From assembly GCF_024213195.1 (NCBI RefSeq), contig NZ_JANAVF010000005.1, forward strand, positions 472,542 to 536,541: a stretch of 64,000 nt of DNA. The letters are read 5' to 3'. The notes beneath the pieces are model-generated. The model made no database searches, had not been told where the DNA came from, and was given only the letters and a program-made list of their open reading frames with translations. The position numbers and the translations under genes are program-made. Each line of letters opens with the position of its first letter. The first letter of the stretch is position 1. The stretch comes from Streptomyces sp. TBY4 (GTDB taxonomy: Bacteria > Actinomycetota > Actinomycetes > Streptomycetales > Streptomycetaceae). Positions 32,103 through 39,250 of this stretch are shown one piece after another.

Positions 32103-33740
32103 TCACACGTTCGGGGGCGCTCCCTCGATCGGGCGTCCGAGCACCCCGGGCCGGCGCTGCCACGGCAGCGGGCCGCCCGGGGGCCGGTAGCCGACGCCGA
32201 GGGCGTCCAGGCGCCGGTAGTGCACCGCCATCCGCGCCTCGAACTCCGCGTGGTCCCGCTCCTCCGGCACCGGCAGCCGGGACCACACCACCTCGGCGAA
32301 GGCCGCCAGGCGCGGGAACGCCTGGTAGTCGACGCGGCTCTGGTCCTCCATCACCTCGGTCCACAGGTTGGCCTGCGCGCCCAGCACGTGGGCGGCGGCC
32401 TCCTCCGACAACTTCGGCGGTACCGGCTCGAACCGGTACACATCCTCCAATGTTCGTACGTACCCGATGGGCATCGGCTCGTCCCCGCCGCCCGCCTGAC
32501 GGTGGTCCAGGTACACCTGCTGCTCGGGGCACATCACCACGTCGTGGCCGGCCTCGGCGGCGGCGATGCCGCCCGCGTAGCCGCGCCAGGAGGACACGGC
32601 CGCTCCCGGGGCCAGTCCGCCCTCCAAGATCTCGTCCCAGCCGATGAGCCGGCGGCCGCGCGCGGCGAGCCAGCCGTCGAAGTGCCGGATGAACCAGGAC
32701 TGCAGACCGTCCTCCCCGTCCACCCCCAGCTCCGAGATCCGCGCCTGCGCGACCCCGGAGGCCTTCCACTGCGTCTTGGGGCACTCGTCCCCGCCCACGT
32801 GGACGAAGGGGGAGACCTCCGCCGGGAACAGCTCCAGCAGCTCCTCGAAGACCCCCTCGTAGAACCGCAGGACGGCCTCGGTGGGCGCGAGCACGTTCTC
32901 GTTGATGCCCCAGTCGTCCCAAACCTCCAGCGCCGCCGTGTCCACCACGTCCGTGTTCCCGAGCTCCGGGTACGCGGCGATCGCGGCCTGCGAGTGCCCC
33001 GGTACGTCGATCTCCGGCACCACCCGCACGTGCCGCTCCGCGGCGTACGCGACGATCTCGCGGATGTCGTCCTGGGTGTAGAAGCCGCCGTGCGGGGTCT
33101 CGTTCCACAGCGGGGAGGACCGGTGGCCCCACCGGCTGCGGGCCCGCCACCCGCCGACCCCGGTCAGCTTCGGGTAGCGCTTGATCTCGACCCGCCAGCC
33201 CTGGTCGTCCGTCAGGTGCAGGTGCAGCACGTTGAGCTTGTGGGCGGCGAGCAGGTCGATGTACCGCAGCACCCCGTCCTTGGGCATGAAGTGCCGGGCC
33301 ACGTCGAGCATCAGCCCGCGCCAGCCGAAGCGCGGGCCGTCGGCGATCCCGATGTACGGCAGGCTCCAGGTCCGGCCGGGCAGGGGCGCCTTCCGGTAGG
33401 CGTCCGGACCCAGGAGCTGCCGCAGCGTCTGCGCGGCCCAGAACAGCCCGGCCGGGCTCGCGCCGGTCAGCTCCGCGCCCTCTGCGCCGACGGTGAGCGC
33501 GTACGACTCCGGCCCGGGTCCGCCGGCCCCTTCGGGGTCGATCCGCAGCCGTACGTCGGCGCGCGCGCCGGGCGCGGCCGGCGGCAGGCTCCAGCCGGTG
33601 GCGGACCCCAGCTCCCGGCGCAGCCAGCGGGCGACCCCCTCGGTGCCCGGCCCGGCGTCCAGCACCGGCTCGGGCCCCAGGACGAGGCGGCGGCCGTCCC
33701 CGTCCGGAACCGCGACCTGGGGTACGGGGATCAGGTCCAT
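32103..33740 (-). CDS. Beta-N-acetylhexosaminidase, GH20
   Basis: A 545-residue glycoside hydrolase family 20 enzyme removing terminal GlcNAc/GalNAc from chitooligosaccharides or glycans by substrate-assisted catalysis. It has an N-terminal non-catalytic GH20b domain (about 1-130) and the TIM barrel beginning RFGWRGLMLDVARHFMP, with the catalytic pair Asp318-Glu319 in HVGGDECPK and aromatic sugar-binding residues further on (GAQANLWTE). No signal peptide is visible at this start, so it is probably cytoplasmic, acting on imported oligosaccharides. Single gene; start ATG 33740. Confidence 0.93.
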   Translation of the reverse strand: MDLIPVPQVAVPDGDGRRLVLGPEPVLDAGPGTEGVARWLRRELGSATGWSLPPAAPGARADVRLRIDPEGAGGPGPESYALTVGAEGAELTGASPAGLFWAAQTLRQLLGPDAYRKAPLPGRTWSLPYIGIADGPRFGWRGLMLDVARHFMPKDGVLRYIDLLAAHKLNVLHLHLTDDQGWRVEIKRYPKLTGVGGWRARSRWGHRSSPLWNETPHGGFYTQDDIREIVAYAAERHVRVVPEIDVPGHSQAAIAAYPELGNTDVVDTAALEVWDDWGINENVLAPTEAVLRFYEGVFEELLELFPAEVSPFVHVGGDECPKTQWKASGVAQARISELGVDGEDGLQSWFIRHFDGWLAARGRRLIGWDEILEGGLAPGAAVSSWRGYAGGIAAAEAGHDVVMCPEQQVYLDHRQAGGGDEPMPIGYVRTLEDVYRFEPVPPKLSEEAAAHVLGAQANLWTEVMEDQSRVDYQAFPRLAAFAEVVWSRLPVPEERDHAEFEARMAVHYRRLDALGVGYRPPGGPLPWQRRPGVLGRPIEGAPPNV

Positions 33741-33841
33741 GCGTCAGCCCTTCACAGCAGCCAGCCTGTTGCACAGTACGCAACGCCCGTTCCGCACCGT
33801 GCTCGTCGCGGCCGACCCTAGCCCGCTCCGGGGGCACGGAA

Positions 33842-33879
33842 AAGGCCCCCGGTGCGCAAAACCGCACACCGGGGGCCTT
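33842..33879 (-). terminator. Terminator of the DUF3039 gene
   Basis: AAGGCCCCCGGTG (33842-33854) pairs perfectly with 33867-33879, and two further G-C pairs extend the stem inward. It begins 27 bp past the DUF3039 stop codon on the minus strand. Confidence 0.8.
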
Positions 33880-33905
33880 CGTCCCGCTTCAGGAGGGCCG
33901 GAGGA

Positions 33906-34193
33906 CTACTTCCCGTCCTTGCCGCCCTTGTCCTTGTCCCCGCCGGGGCCCATGGACTCGTAGATCTCCTTGCACATGGGGCAGACCGGGTACTTCTTCG
34001 GGTCCCGGCCCGGCACCCAGACCTTGCCGCAGAGCGCGACGACGGGGGTGCCCCCGAGCGCGCTCTCCATGATCTTGTCCTTCTGGACGTAGTGGGCGAA
34101 GCGCTCGTGGTCGCCGTCGCCGTGGGACACCTGCGGCGTCGGCTCTACGAGGGTCCCCGTACCAGTCCCGCGATCGGGCTCAAGAGTGCTCAT
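33906..34193 (-). CDS. DUF3039 zinc-ribbon-like protein
   Basis: A 95-residue protein conserved in actinobacteria. Core: DHERFAHYVQKDKIMESALGGTPVVALCGKVWVPGRDP followed by YPVCPMCKEIYESM, so one Cys plus a CxxC form a likely metal site. The C-terminus is Lys/Gly-rich (GGDKDKGGKDGK). Start ATG 34193 (MSTLEPDRG). The family has no assigned function; it sits next to yqgE in many Streptomyces. Confidence 0.85.
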   Translation of the reverse strand: MSTLEPDRGTGTGTLVEPTPQVSHGDGDHERFAHYVQKDKIMESALGGTPVVALCGKVWVPGRDPKKYPVCPMCKEIYESMGPGGDKDKGGKDGK

Positions 34194-34211
34194 GACTGCC
34201 AGGGTACCGAG

Positions 34212-34229
34212 TCCCTCGCGCGCGAGGGA
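34212..34229. repeat. 18-bp perfect palindrome between yqgE and DUF3039 genes
   Basis: TCCCTCGCGCGCGAGGGA. It lies 28 bp past the yqgE stop and 19 bp before the DUF3039 start, so it could be an operator for the latter or a stem at the end of yqgE. Confidence 0.5.
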
Positions 34230-34256
34230 TCCCACACCGGGCCCCCCGCCCCCGGC

Positions 34257-34817
34257 TCAGTTCAGCGACGGGTCGTCCGCGTACGTGGCCACCATGGCCA
34301 GCTCGCTGCGCTGGCGCCGCAGCACGGCGCGCCACAGCCGCTCGGGGTCCGGGTAGGAGACGTCGCCCGGCTCGGAGTCGACCACGTACCAGGCGCCCAC
34401 GCCCAGTTCCTCCTCCAGCTGCCCCGGGCCCCAGCCCGAGTACCCGGCGAAGATGCGCAGGGCCCCGAGGGCCGCCGCGAGGAGTTCGGGCGGTGCCTCC
34501 AGGTCCACCAGGCCGATCGCCCCGTGCACCCGGCGCCAGCCGAGCGGCCCCTCCTCGCCCGGGATGACCGCGAGCCCCAGCGCGGAGTCCAGGGCCACCG
34601 GGCCCCCCTGGAAGACCACTCCGGGGTCCTTGGCCAGCGGAGCCCAGGGCAGCAGGACGTCCCCGACGCCCACCGGGGTGGGGCGGTTGAGGACGACGCC
34701 GAGCGAGCCCTGCTCGTCGTGGTCGAGCAGCAGCACCACCGCGCGGTCGAAATTCGGGTCCGCGAGGGCGGGGGTGGCCACGAGCAGCCGCCCTGTGAGG
34801 GAGGACACCTCGGTCAT
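34257..34817 (-). CDS. YqgE/AlgH family protein
   Basis: A 186-residue protein, the normal length for UPF0301/DUF179. Family signatures are visible: SLTGRLLVATPALADPNFDRAVVLLLDHDEQGSLGVVLNRPT near the start, VFQGGPV in the middle and RIFAGYSGWGPGQLEEEL. The structure is known from other bacteria, but the biochemical role is unclear. Start ATG 34817 gives MTEVSSLTGRL. Divergent from murA across 393 bp. Confidence 0.93.
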   Translation of the reverse strand: MTEVSSLTGRLLVATPALADPNFDRAVVLLLDHDEQGSLGVVLNRPTPVGVGDVLLPWAPLAKDPGVVFQGGPVALDSALGLAVIPGEEGPLGWRRVHGAIGLVDLEAPPELLAAALGALRIFAGYSGWGPGQLEEELGVGAWYVVDSEPGDVSYPDPERLWRAVLRRQRSELAMVATYADDPSLN

Positions 34818-35210
34818 GGCGCCATGATCTCGCACATTCGCCCCCGAGGGGGAGTGGGCGGCGCGTCCGGAACGTACGCGGCCCAGGGCGCACGGCGGCA
34901 GCACGGGGCGCGCGGGGCCCGCCGGCACACCCCGGCCCGGACCGTGGCCCGCTCCCACCAGGACCGTGGCCCGCTCCCGGCCGGACCCCGGCCCACCCCC
35001 GGCCGGACCGCACCGGCCCCCCACCGGACCCCCATCGAACCCCCACCGCCCCCTCACCGGAAGGAGACGCTCCGCCACCTGGCGGGCACCCAGGGTGTTG
35101 TGCCGAATTCATGACAGTCCTACGGCCCTGTCAGCCTTACGAACAGGGGGGTCATGCCCCTTACCCTTTTCACTGGCCCCCTGCCCACCCCTCTCCGGAA
35201 CGCGAGATTC
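34818..35210. promoter_or_regulatory. Divergent yqgE/murA intergenic region with short repeats
   Basis: Pro-codon-like C-rich sequence without a believable gene. GGACCGTGGCCCGCTCCC occurs twice (34939-34956 and 34961-34978). An inverted pair CCCTGT/ACAGGG lies at 35126-35148, about 60 bp before murA. Promoters must lie here but no clear -10/-35 is visible. Confidence 0.5.
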
Positions 35211-36554
35211 ATGACCGGCATCAGTGACGATGTACTGCTTGTCCACGGCGGAACTCCGCTCGAGGGCGAGATCCGTGTCCGCGGCGCGAAGAACCTCGTA
35301 CCCAAGGCGATGGTCGCGGCCCTGCTCGGCAGTGAGCCCAGCCGGCTGCGCAACGTCCCCGACATTCGGGACGTCCGGGTCGTGCGCGGGCTGCTCCAGC
35401 TGCACGGGGTGACCGTCCGCCCGGGCGACGAGCCGGGCGAGCTGGTGCTCGATCCCTCCCACGTCGAGAGCGCCAACGTCGCCGACATCGACGCGCACGC
35501 GGGCTCCTCGCGCATCCCGATCCTCTTCTGCGGTCCGCTGCTGCACCGCCTCGGCCACGCCTTCATCCCGGGCCTCGGCGGCTGCGACATCGGCGGCCGG
35601 CCGATCGACTTCCACTTCGAGGTGCTCCGCCAGTTCGGCGCGACCATCGAGAAGCGCGAGGGCGGCCAGTACCTGGAGGCCCCGCAGCGGCTGCGCGGCT
35701 GCAAGATCCGCCTGCCCTACCCGTCGGTCGGCTCGACCGAGCAGGTGCTGCTGACGGCCGTCCTGGCCGAGGGCGTCACCGAGCTCAGCAACGCCGCCGT
35801 CGAGCCGGAGATCGAGGACCTCATCTGCGTACTGCAGAAGATGGGCGCCATCATCTCCATGGACACCGACCGGACCATCCGGATCACCGGTGTCGACCGC
35901 CTCGGCGGCTACAACCACAAGGCGCTCCCGGACCGGCTGGAGGCCGCCTCCTGGGCGTCCGCGGCGCTGGCGACCGGCGGCAACATCTACGTGCGCGGCG
36001 CGCAGCAGCGTTCGATGATGACCTTCCTGAACACCTTCCGCCGGGTCGGCGGGGCGTTCGAGATCGACGACGACGGCATCCGCTTCTGGCACCCGGGCGG
36101 CCCGCTCAACGCCATCGCGCTGGAGACGGACGTCCACCCCGGCTTCCAGACCGACTGGCAGCAGCCGCTGGTCGTGGCGCTGACCCAGGCCGCGGGCCTG
36201 TCGATCGTCCACGAGACGGTCTACGAGTCCCGCCTGGGCTTCACCTCCGCGCTCAACCAGATGGGCGCGCACATCCAGCTCTACCGCGAGTGCCTGGGCG
36301 GCAGCGCCTGCCGCTTCGGCCAGCGCAACTTCCTGCACTCGGCCGTCGTCTCGGGGCCCACCAAGCTCCAGGGCGCCGACCTGGTCATCCCCGACCTGCG
36401 CGGCGGGTTCTCGTACCTGATCGCGGCGCTCGCCGCCGAGGGCACCTCGCGGGTGCACGGCATCGACCTGATCAACCGGGGCTACGAGAACTTCATGGAG
36501 AAGCTCGTGGAACTGGGCGCCAAGGTCGAGCTCCCGGGCGGCGACCTCGTCTGA
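35211..36554 (+). CDS. murA: UDP-N-acetylglucosamine 1-carboxyvinyltransferase
   Basis: A 447-residue EPSP-synthase-fold enzyme that adds enolpyruvate from PEP to UDP-GlcNAc, the first committed step of peptidoglycan synthesis. Visible: the substrate-binding RGAKNLVPKAM (Lys27-Asn28), the mobile active-site loop IPGLGGCDIGGRPIDFH with Cys125, and ADLVIPDLRGGFSYLIAALAAEG near the end. Because Cys is retained, fosfomycin sensitivity is expected at this residue. The start ATG 35211 gives MTGISDDVLLVHGG; upstream in-frame codons lack coding character. Followed by a strong terminator. Confidence 0.96.
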   Translation: MTGISDDVLLVHGGTPLEGEIRVRGAKNLVPKAMVAALLGSEPSRLRNVPDIRDVRVVRGLLQLHGVTVRPGDEPGELVLDPSHVESANVADIDAHAGSSRIPILFCGPLLHRLGHAFIPGLGGCDIGGRPIDFHFEVLRQFGATIEKREGGQYLEAPQRLRGCKIRLPYPSVGSTEQVLLTAVLAEGVTELSNAAVEPEIEDLICVLQKMGAIISMDTDRTIRITGVDRLGGYNHKALPDRLEAASWASAALATGGNIYVRGAQQRSMMTFLNTFRRVGGAFEIDDDGIRFWHPGGPLNAIALETDVHPGFQTDWQQPLVVALTQAAGLSIVHETVYESRLGFTSALNQMGAHIQLYRECLGGSACRFGQRNFLHSAVVSGPTKLQGADLVIPDLRGGFSYLIAALAAEGTSRVHGIDLINRGYENFMEKLVELGAKVELPGGDLV

Positions 36555-36584
36555 CCGGGCGTAGATCCGCCCAGAACCTCCCAG

Positions 36585-36624
36585 AACGCCCCCACGGGCC
36601 CCGTACAGGGCCTGTGGGGGCGTT
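36585..36624. terminator. murA terminator
   Basis: A 17-bp stem with one mismatch (36585-36601 with 36608-36624) and a 6-nt loop, 30 bp after the murA stop codon. Confidence 0.8.
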
Positions 36625-36660
36625 CCGGCTCCCGGGGGCCACTCGGGTCGCCGGGAGCGC

Positions 36661-36698
36661 AGAGAGGCGGCCACCCGGTGCCGGGTGGCCGCCTCTCT
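36661..36698. terminator. Terminator facing hup
   Basis: An 18-bp perfect stem (36661-36678 with 36681-36698) closed by a TG dinucleotide, which will open to a small loop. It lies between converging murA and hup and probably ends the hup transcript. Confidence 0.8.
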
Positions 36699-36755
36699 CG
36701 TACTACGTACTACTGCCGTCCCGGGGGCCTGTACGGCCCCCGGCACAAGGGCGGA

Positions 36756-37037
36756 CTACTTGCCCTTGGCGGCTTCCTTGAGCTTGGAGCCCGCGGAGAC
36801 CTTCACGCTGAAGCCGGCCGGGATCTGGATGGGGTCGCCGGTCTGCGGGTTGCGCGCGGTGCGAGCGGCACGGTGGGTGCGCTCGAAGGTCAGGAAGCCG
36901 GGGATGGTGACCTTCTCGTCGCCCTTGGCGACAATCTCGCCGACGGTCTCGGCGAGCGCGGCCAGAACGGCGTCGGCGTCCTTGCGGGTCACCTCGGCGC
37001 GCTCGGACAGAGCGGCCACCAGCTCACTGCGGTTCAT
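36756..37037 (-). CDS. hup: HU-family nucleoid protein
   Basis: A 93-residue HU homologue of normal length: MNRSELVAALSERAEVTRKDADAVLAAL, then VTIPGFLTFERTHRAARTARNPQTGDPIQIPAGFSVKVSAGSKLKEAAKGK. The beta-arm with the conserved RNPQTG motif and IPA tip is intact. It bends and compacts DNA. This is the short HU form, without the Lys/Ala-rich tail of the second Streptomyces HU (HupS). Monocistronic, with a perfect palindrome ~83 bp upstream of its start. Confidence 0.95.
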   Translation of the reverse strand: MNRSELVAALSERAEVTRKDADAVLAALAETVGEIVAKGDEKVTIPGFLTFERTHRAARTARNPQTGDPIQIPAGFSVKVSAGSKLKEAAKGK

Positions 37038-37368
37038 GTTGTACTCCCGTGTTCAACGTGCCTTAGAGGCGTGAGATCGAAGCCGATGCTGCCAGGGCCC
37101 TAGGACAGTCCCCGGACCCGGGTCTGACGTCAGACCCTCTCGCCCGGTTACGCATCCTGCCCCCACCACCGGCGGGAAAGCCAATCCGGCACCCGCCGGG
37201 GTCACACGAAAAGCGCCACAGTCACGCCGCGGTGACGCTCCGTCCGCGTCGGAAGGCGACCGGAAGGGTCTCCGGACGACGTCCTCGGAAGCGGACCGCG
37301 GGCCACGCGGGCATCCCCGCAACCCTATGGGCGGCCCGGGGGGCCCGCATCCCGCGACGCGCCGGGGA
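37038..37368. promoter_or_regulatory. hup upstream region with 18-bp palindrome
   Basis: No gene is seen. The perfect palindrome GGGTCTGACGTCAGACCC (37120-37137) lies 83-100 bp before the hup start, and could be an operator or part of the 5' leader. Confidence 0.55.
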
Positions 37369-38793
37369 TCAGGGGGAGGTGGGCGCCGTCACAGCCGTGG
37401 AGGCGGCCTTGCGGACGGCCCCGGCGACCGCGCCCGCGACCTTGTCGTTGAAGACCGACGGGATGATGTAGTTCGCGTTCAGCTCGTCCTCGCCGACCAC
37501 GTCGGCCAGGGCGCTCGCGGCGGCCAGCATCATGTCGGTGTTCACGGTGCGGGACTGGGCGTCCAGCAGGCCGCGGAAGACGCCCGGGAAGACCAGCACG
37601 TTGTTGATCTGGTTCGGGAAGTCGGAACGGCCGGTGGCCACGACGGCGGCGGTCTGGCGGGCGATCGCCGGGTCCACCTCCGGGTCCGGGTTCGCGAGCG
37701 CGAACACGATCGCACCTTCCGCCATGGCGGCCACGTCTTCACCGGAGAGGACGTTGGGGGCCGAGACGCCGATGAACACGTCGGCGCCGACCACGGCCTC
37801 CTTCAGGGTGCCCGTGTACCCCTCGGGGTTGGTGTTGTCGGCGATCCAGCGCAGCGGGGAGTCCGCGGCCGCGTCGACGAGGTCGGGGCGGTCCGCGTGG
37901 ACGACACCGTGGATGTCGGCGCTGACGGCGTTCTTGACCCCGGCCGCGAGGAGCAGCTTGAGGATGGCGGTACCGGCCGCGCCGGCGCCCGACATGACCA
38001 CCTTGACGTCGCCAACTGCCTTGCCCACCACGCGCAGTGCGTTGGTGAGGGCGGCGAGGACCACGATGGCGGTGCCGTGCTGGTCGTCGTGGAAGACGGG
38101 GATGTCGAGGGCCTCGCGCAGCCGGGCCTCGATCTCGAAGCAGCGCGGCGCGGAGATGTCCTCCAGGTTGATGCCCGCGAAGCCGGGGGCGATCGCCTTG
38201 ACGGCGGCCACGATCTCGTCGGAATCCTGGGTGTCCAGGCAGATCGGCCAGGCGTCGATGTCGGCGAAGCGCTTGAAGAGGGCCGCCTTGCCCTCCATGA
38301 CCGGCATGGCGGCCATCGGGCCGATGTTGCCCAGGCCCAGTACGGCGGAGCCGTCCGTCACGACTGCGACGGTGTTGCGCTTGATGGTCAGGCGCCGCGC
38401 GTCCTCGGGGTTCTCGGCGATCGCCATGCACACGCGGGCCACGCCCGGGGTGTAGATCATCGAGAGGTCGTCGCGGTTGCGGATGGGGTGCTTGGACGAC
38501 ATCTCGATCTTGCCGCCGAGGTGCATCAGGAAGGTGCGGTCGGAGACCTTGCCGAGGCTGACGCCCTCGATCCCCCGCAGCTTCTCGACGATCTCGTCGG
38601 CGTGCGCCGTGGAGGTCGCGGCGATGGTGACGTCGATGCGGAGCTTTTCGTGGCCGGATGCGGTCACGTCGAGGCCGGTGACCGAGCCACCGGAGGACTC
38701 CACGGCGGTGGTGAGCTGGGAGACCGCGGTTCCGCTCGCGGGCACTTCCAGGCGGACCGTCATCGAGTACGAGACGCTGGGCGCCGTTGCCAT
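37369..38793 (-). CDS. NAD-dependent malic enzyme with N-terminal ACT domain
   Basis: A 474-residue protein converting malate to pyruvate and CO2. Residues ~1-90 form an ACT-like domain (SVSYSMTVRLEVPASGTAVSQLTTAVESSGGSVTGLDV), a small-molecule sensor. The malic enzyme domain follows: SMIYTPGVARVCMAIAENP, TDGSAVLGLGNIGPMAAMPVMEGKAALFK, DISAPRCFEIEARLRE and FHDDQHGTAIVVLAAL, then the Rossmann domain VVMSGAGAAGTAILKLLLAAG. Without the large C-terminal phosphotransacetylase domain it is the short bacterial form. NAD preference is from family knowledge. Start ATG 38793. Confidence 0.93.
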   Translation of the reverse strand: MATAPSVSYSMTVRLEVPASGTAVSQLTTAVESSGGSVTGLDVTASGHEKLRIDVTIAATSTAHADEIVEKLRGIEGVSLGKVSDRTFLMHLGGKIEMSSKHPIRNRDDLSMIYTPGVARVCMAIAENPEDARRLTIKRNTVAVVTDGSAVLGLGNIGPMAAMPVMEGKAALFKRFADIDAWPICLDTQDSDEIVAAVKAIAPGFAGINLEDISAPRCFEIEARLREALDIPVFHDDQHGTAIVVLAALTNALRVVGKAVGDVKVVMSGAGAAGTAILKLLLAAGVKNAVSADIHGVVHADRPDLVDAAADSPLRWIADNTNPEGYTGTLKEAVVGADVFIGVSAPNVLSGEDVAAMAEGAIVFALANPDPEVDPAIARQTAAVVATGRSDFPNQINNVLVFPGVFRGLLDAQSRTVNTDMMLAAASALADVVGEDELNANYIIPSVFNDKVAGAVAGAVRKAASTAVTAPTSP

Positions 38794-39250
38794 GGCCGAG
38801 TTCCTCTTCTGTCCCTGGTTCTTCTGTACACAGGGCCCAGCACTGCTCCGGCCGAAACATGGCAGGTGCGGCAGGACCTGTTGTCCGATCGTCCCACCTA
38901 CCAGCCGGTACAAGGTAACCAGCTACAAATTTCGGAAGAACTCTTCCACCATACGAGATAATAGACGGCTGGGGAATGGGTGGCCCATACAAAAAAGGTC
39001 CGCGCCCCCCACTGAGTGGAGGACGCGGACCTGGTTCTTCCTACGTCTATGACACCGACCCGCCATGCTCGCCTCGCGGCAAGTGGTCGCTCTAGGCGAC
39101 TAAGGTTGGGCCCGGGGGCTTGGATCGAGTCGGTGCCGTAACCCAGGCTAACAAAGGTTCGCCGGAAGTGATCCCCCCACCGGCGACCGGTTGCTGGACC
39201 ACGCCCTTGGCCGCCGACCAACCGGCCCTACGGCCGGTCCCGCCACCCGC
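38794..39250. other. Intergenic between helicase and malic enzyme
   Basis: No gene is seen. It contains the helicase terminator (38996-39032) and presumably the malic enzyme promoter, including an AT-rich stretch around 38925-38965. Confidence 0.5.
38990..39032 (-). terminator. Rho-independent terminator of the HelD-type gene
   Basis: Read on the minus strand, AGGTCCGCG (39032-39024) pairs with CGCGGACCT (39004-38996), with further inner pairing, and is followed directly by TTTTTT. A full U-tract is unusual among the hairpins of this window. Confidence 0.9.

Noticed and set aside
29008..32190. A ~1060-codon plus-strand open frame opposite the molybdenum hydroxylase genes
   Set aside because: Antisense of well-supported genes with Arg/Ala/Pro-rich translation typical of GC shadow frames.
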